Source of the DNA: Caenorhabditis remanei
Lineage: Eukaryota > Nematoda > Chromadorea > Rhabditida > Rhabditidae
DNA: 64,000 nt
Reading direction: 5' to 3'
Assembly (NCBI RefSeq): GCF_010183535.1
Contig: NC_071329.1
Coordinates: forward strand, 4,278,001 to 4,342,000
This document shows positions 1 through 10,969 of the stretch, piece by piece. The number at the start of each line of letters is the position of its first letter. Position 1 is the stretch's first letter. The translations under genes and the position numbers were made by a program. The notes below the pieces were generated by a model. It saw nothing but the letters and a program-made list of their open reading frames with translations, did not search any database and had not been told where the DNA came from.

Positions 1-568
1 TTCTGAAAAAAATCTAGTTTCCGGCTAAAAATTTAAAACTCAATCAAAAGGTGAACATGTATGATAACTTGAGGATTTTTACTCTGAATTTTCGAAAAAG
101 TTAAAAAAGAGTTCTTATTTTTGAATCCGGAATTTTTCGGACGAAAAATTTTTTCGGTTTTTTCGGCGGTTTTCGAAAATTTTAGGGCGAAAAATTTTTC
201 GGATAATTTTCGAAACAATTGTGGAAATTTCTATTGAAATTTTCAAAAATTAAGTAACAAAAATAGTGATTTTTCGTTTTTTTCCTGAAATTTTGTACTC
301 AAAAGCAGGTTTTCGGAGTCTTTCCTAGTAATATTTACAGTTTTCATAGAATTTCAAGATTTTTGTCTTCGAAAAACTCATATTTTCAGACAGTTTTCCT
401 GAAACTTTTTTTTCGAATTTTTCGGTTTTTTTCGGTAAAAATTTTCGAAAAAAATAGTTTTTCGATTTTATCGGTCCGAAGTTTTCGAAAAAAATATAGT
501 TTTTCGATTTTTCGGTACGAAATTTACGAAAAAAAAGTTTTTCGGAAAAGTTTTTTCGCACATCCCTG
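1..568. repeat. Right part of a hAT-like repeat element, cut by window edge
   Basis: AT-rich stretch built from irregular repeats of TTTTTCGG and CGAAAA words. It ends at 568 with TTCGCACATCCCTG, nearly the same terminus as the element at 58974-59186, which starts CAGGGATGTGCGGAA and ends with its reverse complement. The left terminus is not in the window, so no target duplication can be checked; the right flank would be CTAGAAAG at 569-576. I infer a larger relative of the 58974 element. No gene is seen from 569 to 716. Confidence 0.45.
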
Positions 569-716
569 CTAGAAAGACCTTGTCTAAAGTCATATCGAAC
601 CTAAACTAATAGTAAAGCGAACTTTGTACTTTTAACTGAACATCCAAAATCTAGAAAACCTTAAGTTTGCTCCAGAACGACGACTGAAAATACCTTTATA
701 TCCATAATAGTCTTAC

Positions 717-2406
717 CAACAACCCCTCCAGATCCCCCAGATCCCCCCAATCGCACTTTTCTGACACACTGCCCTGAGACCTTTGGACCGATAACACACT
801 CAAAAACTTGCAACCCGCGCGCCGCGTCCAACCAATAATCACCAAAAAAAAGAGAACAAAAAGAGAAGATATGATTACCGTCGGTGTCTCGTCTCCGTCC
901 GCACTTCCCAATGGCGGTCCGACGGCGGTCGGCGTCGACAGATCAGACTCGTCCTCCGTGCTTTCGACAAAGTTCTGAACGAGAGAGATAGATGATGATA
1001 GGGGGGAAAGGAAGTTGGTTGGTTGGTTTGGAAGGAAACAGAGAGAGAGATAGGTGATAGCATTTGAACTTGATAAAGTGGAAGAGAAGGACACAAAGTT
1101 GTCAGTTTTCAATTTTTGATGGAGAAAAATGGGTTTTGTTGGGAGAAGAGAAGTGAATTGGAGGATGTGTTTGAATTCTGGCAATTAGCTTGAACATCGA
1201 TCTGTGTGTCTAGGATCTCCAGATGTCCACAATTTCTGATTTTACTGGTCTGTCTGTTTGTCTGTCGCATTGTCCTGATGTCCACTTTGTCTGTCTGTAT
1301 ACGCATACATCTAGATGTCCGGATGTCCTCTCTTACTGTGTGTCTGTACGTCCGGATGTCCAGATATCCAGCTGCTATCGAGTCTGAATGGAAATCTGTG
1401 TATCCGGATGTCCCTCTATCTGTATTTTTATGCATCAACTCTGAACAGTTTTTTACAACTGCGCCCCACCGAAATATCCTTGAAAAATGCCTCTTTTTCT
1501 CTGAGTCTCTCAATTTCCCACACTATTTTCTTCGGTGTCGGTAGAGCGCGGTTGTAAAAAGCGTGCCGTGCTAATATGCATAAGTGTCTGTGTATCCAGA
1601 TGTCCTTCTATTTGTGTGTCTGTCTGTCCGGATGTCCAGATTTCTTACTGTATAGGTGTCTGTCTGTCCGGATGTCTTGTCTAGCCAATTTCGAAATTTC
1701 CAAACAATTTTTATAGGGAAAATGAAGAATTTGAGAAATAAAATCATATTTTTCGATCGGAGAACCCACTTTTTGAGCAAAAACGCTTCAAAATAGGCAA
1801 TTTGAATTAAAAAGTTGAGTTTTAGGTCGAAAATAGCATTTTTAGAAAGAAATTTGTTTTTGTTATTGTTTTCCTTGAAAATCGGTTACTTTTCACGGAG
1901 AATTTATAAAAAAAATCGTGATTTCCAGTACCCGATTGTCAAAAATTTACAATTAACACAAAAACCAACAGAACTTTATCCAATTTTGACGGTTTTTTAA
2001 TCAAAAATTGCATCAAAATTGTGCGATTTTATTAAATTGAAAATTGAAAATTTTATTAAAAACTACAGTTTTCAAACGTTTTTTGATGAAAAATAACCGA
2101 AAAAATCTGTTTTTTCAGTGAAAACTGGGATTTTTCATGATTTCAGTGTTATTTTTTGACTTTTTTCAATTAAAAATCATATTTTGAAGCTATTTTTTTC
2201 ACCTATCCTATTTCCCTCTCCAAACCTTCATTTTTCTCTATAAAATAACCTACCTGATTAACAAATTCCATCTTTTTCTTCGGTCCCTTCACTGCTCCAG
2301 ATGCCACGACGTCATCAACTGACTCCTCCTCTCCGCCGTCGTTTTCATCTTCATTTTTTCGAAAAGTGAGTGCAGAGACGAGATGCTCTTCTTCGCTTCC
2401 GCTCAT
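717..2406 (-). CDS. 5' part of an acidic, probably disordered protein (partial, three exons seen)
   Basis: I do not recognise this protein. Exon 1 (2406-2254, 51 codons) starts MSGSEEEHL and ends MEFVNQ before a GTAGGT donor. Exon 2 (974-879, 32 codons, NFVESTEDESDL...DETPT) follows a CGTTCAG acceptor and precedes GTAATC. Exon 3 (773-717, 19 codons, GSVSEKCDWGDLGDLEGLL) precedes GTAAGA and is the least certain. All junctions are phase 0 and in frame. The start is set by a TTTCAG directly upstream (2415-2420), which looks like a spliced-leader acceptor. The visible 102 residues are rich in E, D, G and S with no domain or membrane segment. No stop is seen, so the gene continues beyond the left edge. 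Confidence 0.55.
1206..1680. repeat. CCGGATGTCC / CTGTCTGT short tandem repeats in intron 1
   Basis: Irregular tandem array of the words GTCTGTCTGT, TCCGGATGTCC and GTCCAGATGTCC in the large first intron of the acidic-protein gene. A separate foldback repeat (1441-1576) sits inside it. The same vocabulary recurs near 27790, 41510-41645, 44625-44895 and 52490-52545. The ORFs read through it are repeat translations. Confidence 0.6.
1441..1576. repeat. Small foldback repeat, family of 4541 and 7991
   Basis: About 135 bp with inverted arms: ACAACTGCGCCCCACCG on the left and CGGTAGAGCGCGGTTGTA on the right, enclosing a stretch with CTCTGAGTCTCTCAAT. Ends in CTAATA. Two better-preserved copies lie at 4541-4686 (opposite orientation) and 7991-8126. 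Confidence 0.6.
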
Positions 2407-2408
2407 AT

Positions 2409-2420
2409 GGTACACTGAAA
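2409..2420 (-). promoter_or_regulatory. Probable trans-splice acceptor of the acidic-protein gene
   Basis: On the minus strand TTTCAG is followed after 8 bases by the ATG at 2406. An acceptor this close to a start codon, with no upstream coding exon in frame, is typical of spliced-leader addition in nematodes. Inferred from position only. Confidence 0.45.
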
Positions 2421-2544
2421 TTTTTGGATTTTATTTAATTAATTAATTAAAACGAGAGAAATTTTGAGCGAGAGAACGACGGCAATCAAAAATAGATAAC
2501 GATAACGGAAAAGAAGAGAAAAGTTGAGAGAGAAGAAAGTAACA

Positions 2545-3353
2545 AATATGATATCTAAGCTCCGCCTCTTTTTAAGACCACGCCCACTTTCTTTGCAGAC
2601 TTGTCGCATGGAAGGTTGAAATAATGCAGTTTTGCAGCACGGTTTTCTCGGGAACGGTGCCGCATTCGGTGAAAAATGGTATTGAACGATTTAGAATAAT
2701 TTATGCTGTTAAAATAGGGGAAAATCAGCTAGAAATTGCGAATTTCGGGTAAAAAGTCACCAAGAACCTGTAGGCGCCACGGTTTGCTATCAAACTGCGC
2801 GGCAGAAGTTCAAAACTGGTCAGAAAACTGGTCAAATAGCTGATTTCAAGGGAAAACCGTCCCGAAATCGTAAAAATCTACAAAGTAGAAAGTGCGGCAC
2901 GGTCAGTTGGAAAACTGTGCCGCAAAATTGCACAGCTGAATAATTCGTTGAAATCGGATACAAACTGCCAGGAATTAACACTAAAATCGTTGTAATCCTA
3001 CAGAAATTCGGAAATTTGACCGAAATTTCGGTGCGGCAGGGTTTGTCATGAAACCGTGCGGTGAAAATTCAAAATCTCGTTGAAAATATGTTAAAACGAC
3101 TACGAGACATGAAAAATCGTGCTAAAACTGCATTTTTCAATCAAAAATTGCCTAAATCCTTCAAAAATTGATTAAAAATCCCAAATATTTTGGGACCGCA
3201 AGTGCGGCACGGTTTCCGCTAGAAATGTGTGGCGAATTTGCAAATTTGATAAATCTAACCATTTTCAGGTTCAAAAACTCAACTATGCGGCAAGATTGCA
3301 AAAGTGGGCGTGGCTGAAAAGTGGGCGGAGCCTGCTTAAAATATGATAATGAT
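2545..3353. repeat. Inverted-repeat element with GTGCGGCACGGTT iterons
   Basis: About 0.8 kb between the acidic-protein gene and the COA3-like gene. The left arm (CATATTTGTT complement, AAGCTCCGCC, CACGCCCACTTTC) pairs with the right arm near 3283-3350 (AAAGTGGGCGTGG, GGGCGGAGCC, AAAATATGAT). Inside are at least five copies of GTGCGGCACGGTT-like words in both orientations. No ORF of note. It fills most of this intergenic gap. Confidence 0.55.
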
Positions 3354-3486
3354 CGAGATAACGAAAATTAGAAAACAAGAGAACAAAGAACTAAACTAAT
3401 AATGCTATTTTTGTGAATTTAAGAAAAAACTGAAAAAAATTGGGAAAAAATTGAAAAACAGTGCTCCAGAATCCCGCTCGTCACGT

Positions 3487-6400
3487 CTACAATTTCTTGG
3501 CAAGATGTCCGTGAGTCTTTGGATTCGTCGCCGCCATCTCCTCGTCGATTTCCTCGAGGAACGTCTCCTGTTTCACTGAATACATTGTATAGAAGTAGAT
3601 TCCGACGACGACGCCAATCAACACGGCGAACGAGATGTGATTCTTGTAGTTCTTTGCGAAGATCTCCTTCACACGCTCTTGGTTTACCTGGAAATTGAGG
3701 ATGATTTAACTGAAATTTGACTGAAATTTGGGAAAAAATGCTTTTTAAGACGGAAATTGGAAAAGGCGGTCAAATAGGGGGAGCAACAATGTTGGAAAAT
3801 GAGAAAGAAGCGCGTCAAAGGTGCGCAAGATAACGAAAAAATTGTTAAAATCGATAGAAAACACCGGAAAGAAAGTGAGAATTATGAAAAAAGGGCGTCG
3901 AAGGTGCGCCAGACAGTCAGAAAGCGGTGAAAATCGGTTAAAACAAGGGGAATGAGAAAATTCCACTGAAACTTTAATTTCAGAAAAACGCGTCAAAGGT
4001 GCGCCAGATAGTTTTTAAAAAACTGTGAAAATCGATTGAGAACACCGAAAAGAGAGTGAGAATTATGAAAAAAGGGCGTCAGAGGTGCGCCAGACAGTCA
4101 GAAAGTGGTAAAAATCTCTGAAAAACACTTTTTTTTTGAAAAAACTGAAAAAAAATCGTAATTTTAGAAATAGAGGCTCCGAGGGGGTTCGGCAACTGTA
4201 ACATTAAAAAATTTAAACGGAAAATAAATTTTCTTGAAAAAAATAAGGTTTTTATCAAATTTTCTGATTGTGAGCAAAAACTTGGTAGTTTCGAGTTAAA
4301 ATATCGATTTGATCTTATTTCAGTGAGACTAGGTTCCCTTTTAATGAAAAAATACTGTATTTTCAACAAAAAACCTAGAAAATCTTGAAAAAAACCAGTT
4401 TTCATTTCAAAATTGTATTTTTCTCATTTTTTGTCGTTTTTTGACACTAAAACTAATGAAAACTGTATGAAAAATGATGAGAAATTTATTATTGATGAGT
4501 CTGGCGTGCCTTTGACGTGTTAAAGTTTGGTTTTGGGGCTCTATTAGCATTGTACACTTCTTACAACCGCGCTCTACCGAAACCGAAGAAGATATTGTGC
4601 GAAATTGAGAGACTCAGAGAAAAAGACACATTTTTCAACGGGATTTCGATGGAGCGAAATTGTAAGAACTGAGCTGAGCTAATAGTTGAAGATATTCTTC
4701 CAACAAGGCTCTGAGCATTGTTCGATGCCTGGCGTACCTCTGACGCGTTTTCAATTTTTCAGCTCATAATTTCAGAAAAGCTCACCTTTTCAAACTGTTT
4801 GGCGAATCGTTTCTGTGGTCTTGGTAGATCTTCGATGTCGATCGTTTCCAGCATTTCGTCATCTTTCTTTTTCTGAAATCGCACGGAAATTATTCGATTT
4901 TTTGTGGAAAACTGGGAAGAAACTCAATGAAAATAGCTCAAAAGTCGAGCAATTATGTCATAAAACCCTTCATAAAAAAAGAAAATCCAACAATGTATTA
5001 AAATTTACGACTAAATTAGTCATAATTAACTTTCTCTAATTTTTCAATGAGATTATGTCATAAAAAAAAGACTTTTAAAGATTTTTATTGGTTAAAAAAC
5101 CGGGAAACCTCAAAAACTTATGATTAATCTTCAAATTGGGTAATTATATAAAATCAGCCATGAAAAATCCAACAATTAATTAAAATTTACGACTAAATTA
5201 GTTATAATTAAGTATATAACATCAGAAAAGAAATGTTTCCTTCTTAATGAATGTGTGAATCGATTCGCTGTTAGATCATCTGGAGAAGTGTAGATCTTGA
5301 AGTGAGATACACTTCCGGTGAGGGGAAAAAGAAGAGTGAAAAAAGAGGGGGAATGTTTATTATAATTAGAGGGAGGAGAGGAATCTGTGGAATTCACAAA
5401 GGAATTCCTGAAATTCAAAATATCGGAATTTTCGGGTAAAAATTGTAAAATTTTTTTGAAAAGACCAAAGAGCAATTTTGGAGCAGAAAACATGGAAAAA
5501 TTCAGTTTAAAAACTGAATTTTTCAGGTTTTTCAGATAAAAAACAGAGAAAATCACCAATTTTGTGCTAAATTTTGCTTTGGAACTAGAATTGTTTGCCA
5601 AAAAATGGATATTTTTTCATGAATACTGAAATTTTCCTCCTAGAAATTGAATTTTTGATTTTAAAACCGATTTTATTTATTTTTTTTGAACTTGAAACAC
5701 TTTTTTTGTTGCAGAATTTCTTAAAATCAGCAAAACCATTTACAATGTATATTTTGAGTAGAATTTAGTGAAAATATATACTCAAAAACTCAAAAATTTT
5801 GAAAAACTTCAATTTTTCAGAATTTTGCTTGAAATCTAGACATTTAGACACTAAAAATCGGTATTCTTCTCAATTTGTGAACAAAAATGCCGAAATCCTT
5901 TTGTTTTCAAATGAAACGTGTCAATTTTAATTCGAAAAATACAAAATAAACATAAACATTTCTTCTGAAATTCGATCCGAAAAAGTGATTCGAAAGAATG
6001 AAAATCGTCTAAAAATTACGAAATTTTCTAAAAAATTGCATATTTTTCGATAAAATTATGCTGAAAATTTTCTTTTTCTGCTAAAAATTGATTTTCTTCA
6101 CCCAAATTTTGCTAAAAATCCACTTTTTCTGCTTAAAAATCAATTTTTTTGCTAAAAATCCAATTTTTTGGCTCGAAAATCTACTATTTGTGTTCAAAAA
6201 TCACTATTTTATGCTAAAAAAACGCACTTTTTATACAAAACATCAATTTTTCTACTGAAAATCAATTTCTTATGTTTAAAAATCTATTTTTTCAATGAGA
6301 TTTAGTTAAAAATCCACATTTTGTGCTCAAAAATCGATTTTTTTCAACATTTTTTCGTATTTTTAGCTTTCTCTGCCCAAAAAAAATCTGAAAAACCTAA

Positions 6401-6569
6401 AAGGAACGACTCTACTCACTTCAACCTGCGTGAACTTATTCGTCGTCTCAGTCGGCAATTTTCCTCCTGCTCCTGCTCCCGGAGCTCCTGATTGAGCACA
6501 ACGAGTCGTGGAGCTCACAAGTCGACGAGCAGCGACGATTGTCGTCCGACAATTCACCATTGAGAGCAT
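3487..6569 (-). CDS. COA3-like cytochrome c oxidase assembly factor (CCDC56 family)
   Basis: Three exons: 6569-6420, 4872-4786 and 3687-3487; all junctions phase 0, 145 aa. COA3 is a small single-pass inner-membrane mitochondrial protein that promotes COX1 translation and early assembly of complex IV. Seen here: a basic, hydroxylated N-terminus (residues 1-30, TTIVAARRLVSSTTR) like a mitochondrial presequence; a charged linker; the conserved core VNQERVKEIFAKNYKNH; one membrane segment ISFAVLIGVVVGIYFYTMYSV; and the tail QETFLEEIDEEM, matching the SVSQERFLDELE-type tail of the family. It is longer than the roughly 100-aa human protein, mainly because of the presequence. Start: first ATG of the open frame; ATG 6560 is an alternative. 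Introns of 1.5 and 1.1 kb are filled with repeats. Confidence 0.85.
3760..4105. repeat. GCGTCAAAGGTGCGCCAG iterons in COA3 intron 2
   Basis: Three spaced copies of GCGTCRAAGGTGCGCMAG, each followed by ACAGTCAGAAAG or similar and a GTGAAAATCGATTGAAAACACCG-like linker, unit about 110 bp. Same unit as the larger array at 6680-7440. Confidence 0.7.
4541..4686. repeat. Foldback repeat with CTATTAGC ends
   Basis: Inverted copy of the 7991-8126 repeat inside COA3 intron 2. It begins CTATTAGCA, contains CTTACAACCGCGCTCTACCG and its imperfect inverse GGAGCGAAATTGTAAG, and ends GCTAATAG. Confidence 0.6.
4980..5215. repeat. Direct repeat pair in COA3 intron 1
   Basis: The block AAAATTTACGACTAAATTAG with the preceding AATCCAACAAT occurs at about 4985-5035 and again at about 5167-5215. 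The rest of the intron (5216-6419) is AT-rich, with many AAAAATC / GATTTTT words and no coding signal. Confidence 0.5.
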
Positions 6570-6679
6570 CTATATACAATTATTTTTATATTAAATGTTT
6601 TATTTTTTCAGTGCTGTAAAGCGAGTGAGAGAAACGCAATGTTATCGGGAGAGGCAAACAGAAATATGAGAAAATTGCG

Positions 6680-7440
6680 AAAAGGTGTTCAAATAGGGGG
6701 AGCAGCAATGTTGGAAATGGAACTGCGAAGAAAAAAGCGCGTCAAAGGCGCACCAGATAGTAGAAAAACTGTGAAAATCGATAGAAAACACTGGAAAGGG
6801 AGTGAGAATTCTGAAAAACGCGTCAAAGGTGCGCCAGACAGTTTGAAAAACGGTGAAAATCGATTGAAAACACCGGAAAGAAAGTGAGAATTCAGAAAAA
6901 ATGCGTCAAAGGTGCCCCAGACAGTCAAAAAATGGTGAAAATCAGGAACTTCTGAAAAACGCGTCAAAGGTGCGCCAGATAGTGGAAAAACTGTGAAAAT
7001 AGATAGAAAATACCGAAAACGGAGAGAGAATTCTGAAAATTCTGAACAAAGATGCGCCAGACAGCCAGAAAGTGATGAAAATTGCACTGAAACTAAAACT
7101 TCAAAAAACGCGTCAAAGGTGCGCCAGTTGGTGGAAAAACTGTGAAAATCGATAGAAAACACCGGAAAGGCAGTTGGAATTCTGAAAAAAAAAAGAGCGT
7201 CAAAGGTGCGCCAGACAGTCGGAAAGTGGTGAAAATCAGAAACTTCAGAAAAACGCGTCAAAGGTGCGCCAGACCCAAAATCTCAAAATTTCACTGAAAA
7301 CCCGCGAATCGGACGTGATTTTCAAAAAAAAAGCCGTGAAAACGCGACAAAAGCGCGCCAGATAGCTCAGAATTCACTGAAAATGAGAGGAAATCGACTA
7401 AAAACGCGTCCAAGACGCGCCAGTTAATATCAAAACGGTT
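6680..7440. repeat. Tandem array of CGCGTCAAAGGTGCGCCAG units
   Basis: About nine copies of a roughly 70-110 bp unit: (A)AACGCGTCAAAGGTGCGCCAG, then ACAGT, then a GTGAAAATCGATAGAAAACA-like linker. It lies just upstream of the COA3 start and matches copies in COA3 intron 2, at 12590-12605 and at 58622-58642. The 190-aa and 82-aa ORFs here are translations of the array. Confidence 0.75.
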
Positions 7441-8506
7441 TCAAGATCGCAGGAGAAGGCGAAGATGCACTTTTTGAAGGTTCTAGGCCTGTACAGTGAG
7501 AATGAAACTGTTTTAATAGTGGCTGGAGCACCTGAGACGCGCAGTTTTTTTTTTCAAATTTTGAGGTTTTGGGGCAATTTTTGGATCCATTCGCTGAATT
7601 TTAGGATTATCTGGCGCACCTGCGACGCGTTTTTTCGAGAAATTGGATGTTATTTGACCAGAAAAATCGATAGCTAGCTAAACGAACGCAAAAGGGAAAA
7701 AAGTACTGGAAAACTTGAAGAAGCTGCTGCCTCTCTATACATGTCGCAATAGCCTCCTCTCATCATCATTTTGTATTAGTATCTGTTGTGGAGATCTCTG
7801 TAGACTAGACTAGGCAGGAGAGAGAAAGTGAGAAGAGAGAGGGAAGTATTCACTTTTTTGAAAAAAAGAGAAGGGAAGGGTGATGTTCTGTTACGTAATT
7901 ATGTCTGAATACGTTTGAAGTTCACATAAACATGTCAGAAAAATTATCTGAAAATCAAAAAATCCGAAAGACTCCGAAAAAATCTAAGAATATTAGCTCG
8001 CCACAGCTCTTACAACTGCGCTCCACAGAAATTCCCTTGTCTCTTTTTCTCTAAGTCTCTCAATTTTGCACACAATTTTCATCGGTTTCGGTAGAGCGCG
8101 GTTGTAAGACGCGGGTTGTCCTAATATGATTTGAAACGCGAATTTGCAAGACGAAAATTGCGTCACAGTGGTCAGTGCTCTGGCCGAACTTTCTTTATTA
8201 TGTTTCTAGGCCAGCGTCGAAATTTCTATACAAATTTTCGAATAGATTCCAAAGAGCGTCTTGAAATTGTCGAAAACGGTAGGAAATTAGTTTGAAAATC
8301 CAGAAAAGTGTCGTTTGGAAAAGCTTCATCATTAAAAACTAAAAACCTTAAAATCGGCTGAAAATGCAATAAATCGTTGGAAAAAACAGTTTTTTTAGCA
8401 GACTCAAAGTGATTTTAATCGAAATTCCGCTTTTTTGACCAGAAAATGACCCCCGAAAACGCGATTTTTGAGAAATTTTGAGACGAAATGAGTAAATTGA
8501 TTGAAT
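7441..8506. other. Intergenic, no gene seen
   Basis: Contains residual GCGCC/ACGCG repeat words to about 7645, a short purine-rich stretch near 7810-7880, and the foldback repeat at 7991-8126. I see no splice-bounded open frame. Confidence 0.5.
7991..8126. repeat. Foldback repeat, best copy of the CTAATA family
   Basis: Begins TATTAGCTCG and ends CTAATA. Inverted arms: CTTACAACTGCGCTCCAC and GTAGAGCGCGGTTGTAAG. The central CTCTAAGTCTCTCAATTTTG is shared with 1441-1576 and 4541-4686. Confidence 0.65.
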
Positions 8507-10718
8507 AGTTGTCATGTGTTTATCCCATGAAATCCGTTTGTTTTTGTTAGTTTATTGTGATTTTTTTTGCTGAAATCGATGGAAAATGGGCGGAGACTAG
8601 AGAGAATGCTGAAAATAGGTAAGAATTGTTGAATTATTGGTAAAAATTATGGAAAATTCGATGCCGTTCGAAAACTATAAAAGGTGAAGATAATTTTTGT
8701 TGAAATAGATGGAAATAGTGATTTATAGGAAATTTGATGCTAAAATATCAATTTTTCGTAAAATTCCAGCTCAGGAAACGCGATTTTTGACGAATTTTGA
8801 GACGAAATGAGTAATTTTGGGCAAATTCTAGAAAATATGTTTTAAAAATTGAAATAAATTTCAAAACACTTATTTTAGATTGAAATAGAGCAATATCTGT
8901 CAGAAACCAGCTTAAAAATTGAGTTTTTCAGCAAATTACAGTTGGGAAAGTAAGTTTTTGTGTTTATTGAAAGAACATTCATCTGAAACTGTTTCAAGAC
9001 GCATGTTTCCGATAAATTTGACTTAAAAAATTCGAATTTCAGACAATTTTCGAGTTGAAATTACAAATTTTGATAAAATTTCCAAATAAAAAAAACCTGT
9101 TCAAAAACGCTTGAAATTGCAGGTTTTTGCCAAAATCCAGTTTTAAATCTGAAAACGATCAAAATTAAGTGAAAGCCCGGGTTTTAAGCAATTTTCAGAC
9201 TAAATTGCGGCATTTTTCAACTAGAAATCCCAAGAATTTTAGAATTTTAATGAAATCCTCCTCGAAAAATCAATAAAACGTTGGTGAAGAAGTAAAAGTT
9301 TCACTCGAACTTCCGCTCACGCGGATTCAATGTTTGCTTTCATTGTGGTGGTATTGGATGGGGGCAACAGGAGAGAAAGAGAAGGAGGAGGACGTGTCTG
9401 TGATCGTGTGAAACTCTTTTTGTTGGTAAATATATCACATTTTTGTGATGAAATTTATGAGTTTTACCTGGATTTTGAGTGAAAATGAGTTTTTCACAAG
9501 AATCTAACTGGAAAATCAGACTTTTTAACGGAAAACTATTTTGGAGCGAGAAAATATGAGATATATTTAGTAAACATACTTTTTAAGGTTTTATTTGCGC
9601 ATCAGTGGCTATTTTAGGGTATTTTAGCCAGACTTGTCAAAAATCGGCCGGTCCGGATTCAAAAATGGGTACCCATTTTTACGAAATTTTTTTTTGAAAT
9701 TTTTCGAAAAAAAAAGAGTAAAAATGCTTAAATTATTTTACATATTCACATTTTGATTCAATTTTAAATGTTTATTCGAAAACTATACTTTTTTCAAAAA
9801 ATTTCAAAAAAAAGTTCCAAAACTCAAAATGTTTCAAAACGAGCCGAGCGGGCCGGGCCGGGCCGAGATTTTTCCTGATTTTGGCCCGGCCCGGCCCGTG
9901 ACAAGTCTGATTTTAGCTGATTATCTCGAAAAATTTGTTTTGAAAAAAAAAAAATTTCCACTGAAAAAGGCAGAAAACCCCGTTTTTTAGATAAAATTAT
10001 GTGAAAAATCCAGACTTAAAGCTGGAATTTGGCTAAAATTACAATTTTAAGCGTTTTTGAATAGGTTTTTCCAAAAGAAAACAATGTTTTTAGTTTTTTT
10101 CAAAATGTTATCAAAATTTGTAATTTTAACTCGAGAATTGTCTCAAACTTGTGTTTTTTGTCAGAGATTTGAGTTCTTAAAGTCAAATTTATCGGAAGCA
10201 TGCGTTTTGAAACTATTTTTGATGAAAACTTTCCTGAAAATGATTTTTTCATTCAATAAACATAAAAACTCACTTTTCTAGCTGTAATTTGCTGAAAAAT
10301 CCAGTTTTAAAGTTTGTTTCTGATTAAAATCGCTGTATTTCAGTCTAAAATGAAGTTTTGAAATTTATTTCAATTTTTAAAACATATTTTCTAGAATTTG
10401 CCCAACATTACTCATTCCGTCTCAAAATACGTCAAAAATCGCGTTTCCGGGGCAGGAATTTTCGGAAAAATCGATTTTCTAGCCTCAAATTACCTATAAA
10501 TCACTATTTCCATCTATTTCAACAGAAACTTTCTCAACTTTTTAAAATTTTTCGGACGACACCAAACTTTTCAGAATTTTTACCAATAATTCCACAATTC
10601 TCACCTATTTTCAGCATTCTCTCTAGTCTCCGCCCATTTTCCATCGATTTTCAGTAAAAAAAATCAAAAAAAACTAACAAAAACAAACGGATTTCATGGG
10701 ATAAACACATGACAACTC
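8507..10718. mobile_element. 2.2-kb noncoding foldback element with ~750-bp arms
   Basis: The left end AGTTGTCATGTGTTTATCCC at 8507 is matched in reverse at 10699-10718. The match continues inward imperfectly for roughly 750 bp on each side (left to about 9260, right from about 9950). The loop holds 9270-9460, a non-repetitive, purine-rich stretch, and a separate hAT-like MITE (9629-9909). No ORF resembles a transposase. It looks like a non-autonomous foldback transposon; superfamily unclear because no certain target duplication is visible. Confidence 0.7.
9629..9909. mobile_element. hAT-like MITE (CAGACTTGTCA family), 8-bp TSD
   Basis: 281 bp with perfect 11-bp TIRs CAGACTTGTCA / TGACAAGTCTG, flanked by the duplicated octamer ATTTTAGC (9621-9628 and 9910-9917). 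The interior has subterminal GGGCCGGGCC iterons. The 8-bp duplication and CA...TG ends fit the hAT superfamily. Sister copy at 15004-15360. Confidence 0.85.
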
Positions 10719-10969
10719 TTTATTGTTCGACGTCGTTAAAGTAATCCGAGAGGAGTACACGGATGGTGGCCTAGGAACCCAAAGTTAGTCCCCGAGACCC
10801 GCTAAAATTGCGCGTTTGAATTTAATTTTCAACGAATTCGTCATTTACCTATTCTTATCAGTTTTCGGCGAAAAATCAACCGATTTCGTTGGTTATTTTC
10901 AGGAAACTATATAAAATCAGTGATAAATTCATGATTTTCAGCCTAAAATTGCTGAAAAACCTCTCTAAA

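Noticed and set aside
696..1184. 162-codon minus-strand ORF as one protein
   Set aside because: Only 879-974 has splice-bounded, protein-like sequence; the rest is intron-like low-complexity sequence read through.
6689..7261. 190-codon minus-strand ORF
   Set aside because: It is the translation of the GCGTCAAAGGTGCGCCAG array; the peptide repeats with the DNA unit.
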